A stretch of DNA of 64,000 nt, taken from Aptenodytes patagonicus (lineage: Eukaryota; Chordata; Aves; Sphenisciformes; Spheniscidae). The stretch is taken from contig NC_134963.1 of NCBI RefSeq assembly GCF_965638725.1, positions 9,576,501 to 9,640,500 of the forward strand, written 5' to 3'. Both the position numbers and the translations under genes were made by a program. Under the pieces are notes generated by a model. That model had not been told where the DNA came from. It saw nothing but the letters and a program-made list of their open reading frames with translations, and searched no databases. How positions within the stretch are numbered: position 1 is the first letter of the stretch; every line of letters starts with the position of its first letter. Shown in pieces: positions 48,571-60,469 of the stretch.

Positions 48571-50277
48571 TGGAAGACCCTTCCTTTTCCTTAAGTTCCC
48601 TCCATTTTAAAGAGGAGGCAATGGAGGCATGAGGGTGCTGCCCATGCCGTTCAAGGTCACTGCCCAAGGTGCTGCCAGGGCCGGGTGAGAGCGCAGCAGC
48701 CCCAGGGCAGCCACCAGCTGCCCTCAGCCCTTGCCAGCTCCTCCTGCCAGACCGCTGCCGGGTGGCCCCAACACCAGTGACACCCGACAGCCACACTGGC
48801 CCAACTCCCCACGCACACCACTGCGGGCAAGGACGGGGCAGGAGCTTTTGGTGTGGGTTACAGCAGTGCAACTGCTGGGAGGGGAACTGGCAGGGATGTG
48901 ACTGAGGCCAGGTAATTGCTCCTGAGCTGCGAGGAGGGTAAAAGGCTGTGTGGGGCCAGCCAGGGCTTTGCAGCACTGGCCACACATTCCCCAGTCCGCA
49001 GGATGGGGCAGCACATCCTTCTCACCCCATCATAGGGACAAGGGCCTTACCCCAGAAAACTCCTCATCGGACCAGTCCTGACAGGAGGTCCTTACCATGA
49101 TCCCAGGAGCCCGAAGAGTAAGGCCAGCCCTTGGGGTGCCTGCGCTGAGCAGCAGCACCACCCATGGATGCCCAGGCACGGGGAGCCCTGCCTGCAGCTC
49201 AGCGGGGCCAGACCAAAGCAGCCCCCATGCTTGCTGCCAGGGAGATCAGCTCCCCTTCCACACCAGGAAGAAAGCTGCTTTATCATCCTCTCCTTCTCAT
49301 AATCCCATCAAAGCACTCCTAGCCAATGGCTCCCTCTTGCCCAGGGTGCTGCTCTGTGCCTTTTCCACAGGCATCCGCACAACACATGTGCCAGCCACCT
49401 CTCCCAGGCAAACCCATCCACAATTTTTTATCTCCAGACATAAAGCAGCAGTGCCCTGCAGCTCCTCCACTAACAGGTGATTAAAAGTGCATAAAGATTT
49501 ACTCATTTCCCCTTCCTGGTGTCAGTAAGCAACATGAAAAATAAATATTCCAAGCACTCAAATATTAAGACTCCAGATTCACAGAGGGAAATGACAACTC
49601 CAGGCTACAAGGCAGAGGTTTCCAGCCGGCTGCAGGAGGGGACTGTTTGCTAATTCTCCTTCACAAGCATTCGTTTTGTGCTGCTGTGGCAGCTTTGATG
49701 CATTTTTCTCAGCAAAGGTGCTCTACCTGCCAGCTGTCAGTGAGGCAGAGCCACTCCACGCAGAGGAGGGTCCCCAGCACAGGTCTGCCCCCCCCCCAGC
49801 CCCTCCAGTCACCCACCACCTGCACAGACAACACGGTCTATCAGGGCACAAACACCAGTGGACCGAGCACACTGCTCCTTCCCTGGATGGGGCTGGATGT
49901 GGAGAGGTGCCTTCCCAGGGGAGGTGGTCTCTGGTCTGGGTGAGTGGGCCAAGAGTGCCCAGCCGCAGCCCCCAGCCACGGCACCATGCCAGGATACCCC
50001 CGCAAGCATGCCGGAGGTGGCCCAGGCTGCAGGCAGGTTCTTCTGGGTAAAGCGGCTTGGATGGGCGAGAACAGCTCCGGTCTGTGCCTTTACAGGCAGG
50101 AACATTACTGATGTTCAGAGTTTGCATAGCATTCCTGACCTGCCTCCAGCACCGCTTATCACCACCGTGCATCTCGCTCCGCTCCTGGGGCAGGAAACAG
50201 CCACAGTCCCAGGAGACTTTGCTCACACTGCACTTACACCTGAAAGATCAGTTGTTTATCCAAAGCTGTGCTAACTT
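48571..50277. other. GC-rich non-coding stretch
   Basis: No gene is recognised. A run of about ten C occurs near 49789-49798. AT-richer sequence lies at 49480-49580. Open frames on both strands at 48.55-49.0 and 49.65-50.27 kb are multi-phase. Confidence 0.4.
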
Positions 50278-50739
50278 TGTAGGCCTGGGAACAGGGCTGA
50301 AACCCTTATGCAACCACCTGTCTGAGCCAGAAACAGCCTGACACCAGCTGACACCATTGATCCCAGCAGTCTAATGCTTGCATGGTTTGGCCCAGAGCAA
50401 GGAGGGTATAAAAACTGGAACAGAGCCAGGAGCAGGTCCATACGCTGAGCATTCCTGTGCCTCCAGAAAGGCAAGGCCTTCTAGATGATGCTGAGGTGGC
50501 ACTTCGGTGCTCCCAGCACACATACCTGCACAGCCAGGAGACTCCTCAGAGGCTGGAGAAGGGGAATCCCACACTAACAGCATCCCTAGCCCATGCCCAG
50601 GTCTCATGCTGCATGAGACCTCCCCGTGCAGAGCTGCCCCCTGCACCGCCTCTACCCAAGGAGAATAAACTGCAGAGGCCCCAGGTTTGAGCTCTCTGTA
50701 AATCACTGCATCCTCTGTTGGACCACCCGAGACCTTACA
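50278..50739 (+). mobile_element. Possible solo LTR of an endogenous retrovirus
   Basis: The segment has LTR-like order: a TGTA edge at 50278, a TATA box TATAAAAA at 50407-50414, a polyadenylation signal AATAAA at 50664-50669, then a short downstream part ending TTACA at 50735-50739, about 462 bp in all. No gag, pol or env sequence lies nearby, so it would be a solo LTR. No 5-6-bp flanking duplication is seen for these edges, so the boundaries are provisional. The alternative is a chance promoter-like arrangement. Confidence 0.35.
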
Positions 50740-51479
50740 GCATCAGCTCTTCCAAATACACACGACCACAGCATTTGGTCTGTGTGCCACATGCCAGGAA
50801 GAAGATGTGATCACCCACTTCTCACTGCTGCCAGTTTGTTTCCAGCTTAAGAAAAATGCTGGTTTGTAGTCAGACACACATCTCTGCTTCCCTGGTCTCC
50901 TTGGCCAGGTGAGTCACTCCAACCAGAGGGGCAGGATACAACCCCCACAGCACCCAGAGCCAAAGGACCCCCTGCACTCCCACAGCACAAAGGCAGGGAG
51001 CTGGAGGTGCAGAGCCCCCAGTGCAGCCCCCCATGGGGAGGACCCTCCCTCACCAGCCCCAGGCAGGGAGACCAGCACCCTCCCACAGCCAGGGCACAGC
51101 ACTGCATTTGGATCTGACCCTGGCTGTTCATTAGCCACCCAGCAGCATCAGGGATGCAAGCAACAACTGCACTAATCCCTAGCAGTTTATCATCACCACT
51201 ATATTAACCTCCATGAAAATTACATTTTGATTTGTCTATTGATTTTTAAATTTTCAAATCAGCACAAACCCACTTCCTACCTGCTTCCTCCTTATCACTG
51301 CCACCAGCACCTCCAACTCCCTGGGATTTGCCTTTGCCTTTCCCTTCCCTGGCTCCTGCTATATAAAAACACCCCTGAAAGCAACACTGCACCATTTAGC
51401 ACATTAGGGCTTCCTACTCCAGTAAGAACCCATTGGTTCCAGGGCACAGCTGCTGCCAATTACCACTACTTAACTGGCA
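50740..51479. other. Mixed non-coding stretch
   Basis: No gene is recognised. An AT-rich part at 51180-51260 and a TATA-like word TATATAAAAA at 51360-51369 occur without supporting context. Confidence 0.35.
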
Positions 51480-51760
51480 CATTAAACACATAGTAAGGAA
51501 TTAGGAGTTTCGGTCTGCTCTCTACTTAACAATAACAAAGTCACTTGACCTTTTTTCAGCCACCACAATGGCTGTGTAAGTGACTGTTTGACAAATGCGC
51601 TTTGTAATGGTCTCTGTTCTTTCTCATGCGACTGGTGGAACAGTTAATATCTTGAGTCACAGCATTAAGACGAGTGCTCGTGATTAATTTAAGATGTCAA
51701 TTAATCACCCCAAATGGACTGGTTTGTCATCACTTCCTAATGGGAAGATGTTGATTTGTC
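51480..51760. promoter_or_regulatory. Candidate conserved element containing a homeodomain hairpin site
   Basis: This AT-rich block is without coding signal. It includes TTGACCTTTT near 51545 and a perfect inverted repeat at 51680-51708 (arms GTGATTAATT and AATTAATCAC around nine bases). Each arm carries a homeodomain/PBX-like TGATTAAT. Function is inferred. Confidence 0.4.
51680..51708. repeat. Perfect 10-bp inverted repeat, 9-base spacer
   Basis: The left arm is 51680-51689 and the right arm 51699-51708, exactly complementary. Symmetrical TAAT-containing arms suggest dimeric homeodomain binding rather than a terminator or transposon end. Confidence 0.85.
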
Positions 51761-51888
51761 CCACAGAATTTGTAATAGGAACCAAGGCTGAAGCCCCTGC
51801 TCGGAGTGGCTGGAGAGCAGCCCGGCTACATGCGCTGCAACCTGGCTGGGAGCTGCTGCCGCCGAGGCTGCGGCATGAGCGCCAGCGA

Positions 51889-51909
51889 GAAAGAAAGAAA
51901 GAAAGAAAG
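51889..51909 (+). repeat. (GAAA)5 simple repeat
   Basis: Five GAAA units, short and unremarkable. Confidence 0.9.
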
Positions 51910-52030
51910 GAAATAAACACTTCTACATAAAAGTGTTCGATTTTGTTCCCATTTTAAAAATCACACCACCCTGGGAAGAGCTCTCATGTGTTTTTTCCAA
52001 CGTGCCGGTATTGATTTTGACTTTAGACAC

Positions 52031-52160
52031 CGTCTCCAAGCAATCCGAGGCGCGTGGCCCACAGCGCAGGGCGAGCGGGGCAGCGCCAGCGCACACCGCG
52101 CGGGCGGGCGTTGGGGGCACCCTGTGCTCGCTCGGTGGGGTGACACCATCCCCCGTCCGA
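52031..52160. promoter_or_regulatory. Dense CpG cluster
   Basis: About 18 CpG dinucleotides occur in 130 bp (for example GGCGCGTGG, CCGCGCGGGCGGGCG). This is unusual compared with the surrounding sequence. It could be a small CpG island, an orphan promoter or an unmethylated enhancer. No TATA box, transcript or exon supports a promoter. Confidence 0.35.
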
Positions 52161-52587
52161 CAGGCAGCACCAGGAGCACGTCTCTCACCCCGTTTTCTGC
52201 ACCCAGAGCATGCCAAAACAGCTCGACACAAGGGGAAAGGAAGGAGGCGGCCGAGCAGGTTCGTGCTGTGCTGGAGGCCCGTGGGCATGGCCAGCCCCCG
52301 GCAGGGCTGGTCTGGGGCAGCCCCAGCCCTCTCCTCGCTGGCATCCTTCAGAGGGAGACGGAGCTGAGCATCACCACCTGCCCGCCTCGTCCTCCTCCCT
52401 TCCCTTTCCTGCCCTTCTCAGGTCACCTTGCTGTTACTATCGGAGCGTGAAATCAAATGGGTTTCCAGCCATCTCTTGTAGAACAACCCAGGTCCCAGGT
52501 TCTCAGCTGGAAGCCTTAGCTGAAGGGAGAGGTCTTTTCTGATGTCAACTAATGTCTTATTCCCATACACAGGGGAATGGGTTCAGG

Positions 52588-52672
52588 TGGGATTTTCAGA
52601 AGTGCCCAAGCCTCATGAATATAAATGAGACTTGTGCTTCTAGGTCACACACTTGGAAACCCTGCCTTAAGC
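52588..52672. mobile_element. Second ancient palindromic repeat relic
   Basis: The order GGGATTTTCAGAAGTGCC, AATGAGACTTGTGCTTCTAG and GTCACACACTTGGAAA matches, from memory, an old amniote repeat. Its arms read GGGATTTTCAAAAG...CTAAGT and ACTTGTGCTCCTAAGTCACTTAGG...TTTTGAAAATCCC, making a long near-palindrome. This copy is diverged and its right arm is shortened. I cannot give a library name. Confidence 0.5.
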
Positions 52673-54002
52673 CCTTGCCTTACACACGTTCTCACTAGGA
52701 GGGTCCTGCACGGCAGCTCATGCTGCAGCCTCCCAAGTTCACACGAGGAAAGCAGGTGGGATACCAGGGAAAGGAGGCATACCCGGTGCGTCAGACACTG
52801 CGTATTGGTATTGGGTCAGCGTTTACCCTGAGCCAAAGTTCAGATGTGCAATGCTGGTGCAATTCTTGTAGCCATGCTTTCTCACCTGTGTATAAACTTC
52901 TCTCTCATTTAAGGTGTCCAGCGCATACTGCACTCTAATTTTACATTGTATTGTTTGGAGACAAAAAATTCAGGTCCAGTCTTTAGGAAGCCCACACGTT
53001 CCTCCTCTCTAACTTAGACAGCAAGGACTGGAAAAATCTTTGATTTTAGCCGGGCAAAGAAGACATTGACGATTTCAAATCTGTCCTTGGTTTCTTTTTA
53101 TAGAAACAAGACATGTGCAGCGATGATTCAGAAATGTAGCTCAAAAGATTGCCAGTGCTGCTTTGTACCAGTTCCTCTGAGCTAAACAGCGATCCTTTGC
53201 AGACCCCTCCTCACTCGGAGCCGCCTGCCGGGGGGGGGGCCATGGACAGGGAGCTGCTCTGGGTCTCGGCTCTTGTCCTGCCGAATGCGGCTGGCAGCCC
53301 TGTTTCTGGAGGGCCAGCAGAAGCCCGCCGGTCACCGAGAGCGTTGCAGTGCTCTGCAGTGATGGTCAAAACATGTCAGCCGATCTGACACATGGTACGG
53401 TTGCTGTGGACAGGCGCTGCTGAGCCCTGCAGTTTTGTTCCATTTCTTAAAAATATGTTGTTCAGTATGCCTGCACCGATTGCTGAGCCAAATGCCACTG
53501 TGGCCAGCACACGCTGCCTCTAGAAAGTCCATCCATGACTTTAGATTTGTATAAGAACATCCTCCATTGGGAAATGCAAATGCCCAAAATACCCCTGCAT
53601 TGGCCCTCGCACTAGGAACAAGCTCCAAGTTTCCCTGTGCTCTGGATTAGGAGGGCAGGCTTTGTTTGAAAAAAATCATGTGCAACAGTGTGGCAACCGT
53701 GGTGAAAAGGAACTGAATCTTTCTGGATTTTAAGTGGAGAAGTTCGTACTTGCTCTCCAACTCTTTACTTTCTGCAGTGTAGTGTTGACGGTGCAAAATC
53801 AGACCTGTGGTCTGCCCCACACTGCCCGTCTGACTGTGGCAGACGAGGGGTTTCCGTGTCCTTCTGGGTGCCCACAAAAGCAGGAGAGACCCGCGTGTGT
53901 GCCAGAGCGGAGGCTCACGCCTGCACACGAGCACGTGAAGCCGTGTGCTCGCGGTCACTCTGGAGGGCAGGGCTGGCTGGACAGGGCAGAGCTGCCACGT
54001 CA
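52673..54002. other. Non-coding stretch
   Basis: No gene is recognised. It includes a run of ten G at 53230-53239. Frames at 53.65-54.0 kb on the minus strand are unsupported. Confidence 0.4.
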
Positions 54003-54119
54003 TGGCACCGTGCTACAGCACCACGCTACGGCACCGTGCTACGGCACCATGCTACGGCACCACGCTACGGCACCGTGCTACGGCACCATGCTACGGCACC
54101 ATGCTATGGCACGGCACAG
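54003..54119 (+). repeat. 13-bp minisatellite with 39-bp higher-order period
   Basis: Eight 13-bp units of form CGGCACCRYGCTA run from 54003 to 54106, with a decayed ninth to 54119. The variable dinucleotide cycles AC, GT, AT. Units 2-4 and 5-7 are the same triplet of variants, differing at one base, giving a nested 39-bp period. Because 13 is not a multiple of three, all frames stay open through the array and give false long frames. Confidence 0.95.
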
Positions 54120-57100
54120 CGACAGCAGGTAACTCCACCGCGCACCACGAGCCCTTCCCGCCCCGCTCCCTGTCGGCTGGCAGCGGGGCTGCGGTGCGGA
54201 TGTTCGCAGGAAGCCAGCTTCAGAGTCCTGCACCCAAAACAGGCGGGGAACCTCCCACCCCATCGTCCTCACCAAGGGCGCTCGCGGAAACGACTTCATG
54301 AAGAGGTACGGTAATGACCAGGGTTACGCTCCTCAGCCTGAGCAGCAGCACAGGGAATTGCGCTTCCTCCTCCTCCCAGCGCTACGATCTTGACGCCAGT
54401 CCCCGGCCATGGAAGTCGCTGCTCAGCCGATGCAGGTCCAAGGGCTGGATGCGGCATCGCGCAGCCCCAGCTGCAGCGGAGACAGCAGATTCCTTAGGAA
54501 AGCTGTGGCCAGGCGCCCAAGCTGGTTTTTTATCTTTGCCTTTTATAAATGACTCTGCTTTAAACTCTGTCCGAGAGCTGTGAGCTTTCTTTAACCATCA
54601 CGAAATGCCCTTTTTATGCGCATTACCGGCTGTAGGAGCGTCTGCTGTTTGAGTGTTGACATGGATGGATGTGTTGACAAAGACAAACTTTAACCCAGGA
54701 CTAGTTGTTAATGCAACACAAACCTGTCTGCTGGGCCTGCTGATGGGATGAAAAATGTAAGGAGTGCTTTCCACAGACAACTAATTGACAAGTTTACTGA
54801 AAGGAGGGGAAAAGCACCGTTCTGATGGAAATAGGAAGCAGGGGCCAAGCACTGCAGTTCCCTCTTTCTGCTGGAGGAACCGGACTCAGGGAGCCTCCAG
54901 CCAGCAGCGCGTGTTTGCAGATACCTCCTGCTCCTGAATTGGCTCCTTGTCTGCAGTCTCCTGCACACTGCGAGGATGTGTATTAAAGTGAGTGTTATCA
55001 CAGTGGTGGGGCTTAATGAGCTCAGTGTGCTGGGAAGGCAGTGCATGCAAGCCCCCCCGCGCGCCGCCGTGCCCCCCCGTCTCCTCTGGCACCAGCTTTA
55101 ACTTTTATTGACAATTAATACTGCAGGAAGGAGCACTGCCGCTGAGGCAAAGAAAAACCCAGGGCTGTTTTACGGCACCGTCGTTTAGATATTCGTGAAA
55201 CAACTAAACAGAAATGCCAGCTTCTTGCAGATATAAAAAAATGTTTTAGACTTTTCAACAGACCTGCTCCACGAGGCTGCCCATGACCAGCCTTTACATT
55301 CTCTGACATTGCCTAAGACCAAACTGCCGGAGAAGCAATCCTCCTCTCCCTGATCACAGCGGGCACTGAGACTCAAGAGACAGCTAACGCCTGCAAACAC
55401 CCTGACTTACTCCAAGGGGCTGTTACCTTGGCTGCACTTTTCCAGGATGTTTCTGGGTCACTTGCTACCGTATGAGGCATTACCTGGACTCATGTGAGCT
55501 GTGTCACCCCTAATCAGTCTCACACTGTGGCAATAAATAAGAGTCCAAGTGGAGACAGAATTTTTTTCCACCCCAAAGTCTGTGAGAGAAAGGGCTGCTG
55601 GAGTTGGAGATAAAGCATCACCTGCCTCTGGCTCCCATGCAGCTCCCAGCAACACGTAAAACTCCAGGCTGTAAGTTCACAATGCATATTAATCACGTAA
55701 CAAAGAAGTCACTTGGGATGTTAGAAAATAAAAGCAAGCATGGAAAAAATAAACTGGTAGTGGGGTGCAGATGAAAAAAGCCCACAGAAGGTGTAACAGA
55801 GACGTATAATCAGACTCTATCACACTGCCTCAACATCTAGTAATGCCAGCCATCAAAACAGCTTCATCTTTCCCTTTTCACTTGTTTTTTCATCCTGCAG
55901 CCATACAGAGACGTGGGGGCTGGCTGGCACGTGAGCCCTCAGCCCCAGGCAGCGCAGCCCCCGGCTCGGGTTGGCTCTGCTGGCCCCACAGCTTGCTGTA
56001 AGGACGCTCCGGCTCTGAGTACAAGCGTGCTCCAGAGGTTTCCTCTGGCTCGCTCCTCGCGTTGCTGCTGGCACGACTGCATGGGCAGCCAGCTGCAGGT
56101 CTGGCTCCCCCAGACGTCATTGCTCTGGCATGGCTCTAACAGAACTTCTTCATCCTCACGCCGACATGTGCAGCATCTACTCTTCTTTAGCATCTTTGTA
56201 AAGAGCCACGTTTCCCCCTGTGCAGGCAGGTACCTCTCCAGGAGCAGGAGCAGAACCTGGCTCATTGCACACCCAGGGGCCCATGAAATCCTGCTCTCTT
56301 GTCAAACCGTGTGAACCGTGCTCCTCTTCCCAGAGCTGCGGGAAACACGTACTCTTTTCCTACAAGTTCCCATGAAATCACAAAAATGTTGGGGGCCTGG
56401 GGAGAGGAAGGACTGCCTTTCCCGTCCATTCACTGCCTCCTATGGAGGAGGTTTTAAAACAACTGTCCTTCTGTCCATGTGCGATTCATTGCACGGCAGC
56501 CACGGACAGGTCCTGCTCGCCGGGCTGTGCAGGGCTGCCAGCACTCGCCCCAGGGGGGCAGCTGCGCTGGGGACTCCATGGTAAGTGTTAGGAGCCTGTT
56601 TCTAAGGGGGTGACCCCAAGAAAGTCGGAGGAACTCCCCTGCGCACATGAGATGAGCCCAGCTCGGGCAGGAGCAGGCACAGCGTGGCACCCAGTGTGCG
56701 CTCGCTGGGATTTCTCCATGGCTTTCGCTGGCCAAAGCTCCATGACAAAAATGTCAAATCTGGAATTTTAACCCATAACAAACCCATGAAATTTCAGCTG
56801 CATTTCCATGAAAACATCCAGCCCCTTTCCTAGACATGCCTGGGCTTACGCTGCGGGATGCCGGTGCCTCAGTGCCAGCACCAGCACCTCCAGCGGAGTC
56901 GCAGAGTTGTAGCAACTGGTGCCAATGGGGAAACTGGTCTTACTGGGCAGCCAGGTCCCAGGGAGGGAGGTACAGGTGGCACAGCCCTTCCTGCCACTCA
57001 GGAGCCTTCCCAAGGGCCTTCTCCAGCCATCTCACACATGCACGCACGCACGCACGCATGTTGGTCTCTTTATCCATAGAAGAATTATTTCTAATTCACA

Positions 57101-59599
57101 CCAGCACGAAGGTGAACCGTGAGGTGGGAAACGCTCTCCATCTGCACAGCCCCTATGGCAAACCCACTGCAGGAGATGGCCAGAGACCCTACACCAGGGT
57201 GATGCCTCTCTGCAGATCATCCTCTCACAGTGACAAGGAAGGATTTCAGCACAAAGTCACGGAGTGTGAGACTACACCACAGACGGCCATGTAAATTAGG
57301 GAACAAAACCTCCAGTAATTAATTTTCTTCCTTTAAAATCACTCTAGCAACTGATTCAGAAAAAGCAAAGTTATAATAACAAAAGAAAATATTAACCTAT
57401 TTATTATATCTCAAGCCCCTTAAAATAAAAGTAATTGCATGTAATGAGCATCTGGAGACCGCCCAGAGAGTGGCAGTACCCGGTGGGATAGCAGAAGAGA
57501 TCAAGGTGAGGTAAGCAACAGCCTTTGAAAAGCTCTGCTTTATTCAGACTTTGAAGTGGCAAAAGCAGCTCAGCTCACTGTTCCCAGCCTCGGGAAGCAG
57601 CTGAGCCGTCGCCCATCACCAACGACCCACAGTCCCCCTCACTGCTTGCCTGGCTCGTCCCGGTCCCCACGTGGAACGCAGACCCGTGGGCCTGATGGCC
57701 AGCACCAAGCCACTGTGCGAGCCTTGAGCTGCCGGCACCGTCGCACAGTCTCATAGAGAGACCCTTTTCTGTGCAAACTCCAGGGAAAAGAGCAGGTCTG
57801 TCCTTCATGGCGGGCAGGACACGGCCCCGCTCCCGGTCCTGCCCCGGGTGCGGAGCAGAGCTTGCCTAATGCCACCGTTAGGCAGCGGCAGGAGACCCCG
57901 GGTGCGCTCATCTCACCCATTTCAGAGCCACTCTGCTTTTTTATTTATCAGTTTCCCTAAGACAGACACGGGAGCTGTAGCATGTCATCTCCAGCAGCGT
58001 CCCGGGAAGCAGCGGAGAGTGTGGCCCTGGGAGGAGGCAGCTCTGCTGCGCAGCAGCACTGCTCTGATCTAACTGGGAGTGACACGGCAGCTTGGGGTGC
58101 TCGTCTGCGCCCAGCCCCCCCCTTCTTCTGTGCTTCTGGACATTTTATTCACAGCGCTGCAATGAGAAAGTAAGTTAAAGCCTAACCCTGGCTATCGTGG
58201 GCAGCCAGGCAGTCTGCAGGAGAAGGCTCTTTTGTCGCCGGAGCCCCCAGGATACAAAGCAGAAGAGCGGTAACCCCAAAGATAATTTCCTTATTCTGAT
58301 CAGGGATCAATTGACCACTTGCTCCCGTTTGTTCCCCCCTGGGACCGGTGGCCTCCAGCTCTGAATGCAAAGCAGTCACTCCTTATTTCCAAATGCAAAT
58401 GAGGTCTGTGAAAGGCCTTGCTTTGAAACCGGTATTATTCCCTGGGGTCCCGACCCTCCCCACCACATCCCTCACCCCAGCCTCTCTCTCTGACTCTGCG
58501 CTCTGCCTTCCCAGAGTAACAAAGGTTACGGGGAAATAAAAGCAGAGCGATTACCATCTGGGAATCATCAAGCAGGAGCCCAGAGGAGAAGGAGCGGGCT
58601 GCCGAGACCGGGCTGACCCAACTGCCCGCCACCCATGCATGCCTCAACCCAGTGGAACCCCAACAGCCTGGCAAGGGCTGCAGGGACCCAGCCCCGGCAG
58701 CACCCGCTGGGGCACGGCACGAGGGGCACCAAGCTGAGCCGAGCCACGAAGCCTGCGCAGCACGGGCGTGACACCCTGCATCTCAATGGGGCTGGAGGGA
58801 AGCGCATCTGCCACTTGCCTCCTTGCATGCCAGGGCAGTGAACCTGCGTGCCCCGAGCCGGGCACAGGCAGCCCGCGATGGCAGCGTATGGCGATGGCTA
58901 CGGCAGGACCAGAAAGTGCCCGGCAGCTCCATCGCACCCCGTCCACATCACACGATCCACTGCCAGCGCGGCTGCAGACCTGGCAGCTGGACGGGCTGCC
59001 CTTCTCGGGTCACGCGCCTCTGCTGGCCCCGACGCTGGGGGTCCCCTGGTCCTGGTGGGGACAGGGCTGGGAATGGTGAGGATGGGGACATGGACAGGGA
59101 TGGGGGTGGCAATGGGGACGTTCCGCAGCTCCACCCTTCCCATGTCCCCTCGCAGGCGGCCGTGCCCCTGAATGGGGCGGCTGCTCCTCCCGCTCATCAA
59201 TCAATTCCTGCTCTGTCCACTTTGGAGCCTGGAAATAAAACCTCCCTGTAAATCTCCGCCACAGCCGCTCTGTTTTGGTGGTGGAGGGCCCCGCATTCCT
59301 GAGTTTCAGGCCGCAGCCACGTCTTCAAGAGCGGAGCCACAAGAGCTTTCTGATGGTTAATTGCTGGCACACTCTCACTGAAAACATGAAACACCCCCTG
59401 ACAAGCCGTGTGATTTATTACTGCCCACTGCAAAACGGAACAAAATCAATTGGCTATTACCTCACTTAGCGAAGGCTTGTCACCGCCTGGGAGCAGGGTG
59501 TTAAAAATAAAAGCCAGGCAAGGCCCCGGCAGCAAGCCCCCGCGCTGGGGCCGCTCCACCTGCTCCACGGCAGATAACACCGGTGCTGCGCCCGAGCGG
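54120..59599. other. Long mixed non-coding stretch
   Basis: No gene is recognised across 5.5 kb. AT-rich blocks lie at 54540-54820, 55090-55270, 55660-55860 and 57290-57450 (TAATTAATTTTC, AACCTATTTATTATATC) and could be conserved elements. A short (GCAC)n run is at about 57040-57058. Frames at 55.9-56.3, 56.8-57.3 and 58.6-59.25 kb are multi-phase and unrecognised. Confidence 0.4.
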
Positions 59600-59790
59600 G
59601 GCTCTGCTTTTCCTAATCATTGCCGTGCTGGTGCAACACCAGCTTATTCCTGCTTTGCAGTTATTAATTATACAGATGTCATCGCAAGCGCCGTGTACAG
59701 TAAATTTCAGAAGAGGTGCAGAGCAATGACAGAATATTTGTTTATGACAGAAACATATCCCATAATTAATCACATACATGCGACCCTTCC
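59600..59790. promoter_or_regulatory. Candidate conserved non-coding element
   Basis: An AT-rich island lies in GC-rich flanks. It contains CAGTTATTAATTATACAG, GAATATTTGTTTATGACAG (forkhead-like TGTTTAT) and CATAATTAATCAC. No coding signal. Inferred regulatory element. Confidence 0.35.
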
Positions 59791-60469
59791 CTGCCAGGCA
59801 GAGCGGACCCTCTGTGCCTGGGAAGCCACCCCGCGCCAGCCATGGCACCAGCGGCTGAGAGCGGTGCCAGCCCGGCAGGGGCACGTTGCCTTTACTGGCA
59901 GGTAGAAAATGGCCAGCACGAGCGCCAGGGAAAGGGACCGTTTGCCTGCATGTCTGCGCGCGATGGCCATGGTTTTCCTTGGCTGTTAGTGTGTCTCGGA
60001 GAAGACAACCTCGGTGTGTCCAGTGAAGGCTGCTGAACACCCACGCTGTGGCAATGCTGATGCAGCCCGCCTCCGCCTGGCATTTCCAACAAAAACTGGC
60101 GGCTTCCAAACACGCAGGGAAACCCACACATTGCCCTAGAAAACCTACCAGACAGAAAGCCGCTCTAACAGAAATCCACCTTTATTTCCCCACTGCCAGG
60201 TCTTTTCCTTAGCAGGAAAAGGGAGCGAGCCAGAAATCCACCGCTGCAGAAGCAGCCGAGGTCAGGGAGCGCTTGCTGCAGCCGCTGGCAGGAGAGCTCG
60301 CAAGCCGGGGCTGATGCAGCCGGGGCCCCGCTCCTGCAGACGTTTTTATGGTCATTTAGTGCAGGGTCAGTGTCAGGGGCCATGTCCTGGTGCACATGGG
60401 CACAGCCCGTGGGGCGCTGTGGCAGCGCAGCTGCTGCGGAGCTGGCCCTAAGTGGCTGAGGCACATTTG
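59791..60469. other. GC-rich non-coding stretch
   Basis: No gene is recognised. Overlapping frames on both strands match nothing known. Confidence 0.4.

Noticed and set aside
51360..51369. TATATAAAAA as a promoter TATA box
   Set aside because: Isolated motif without any supporting transcript feature.
53856..54314. Plus-strand frames with HATAPCYGT-like peptide repeats
   Set aside because: Produced by the 13-bp minisatellite rotating through all phases.
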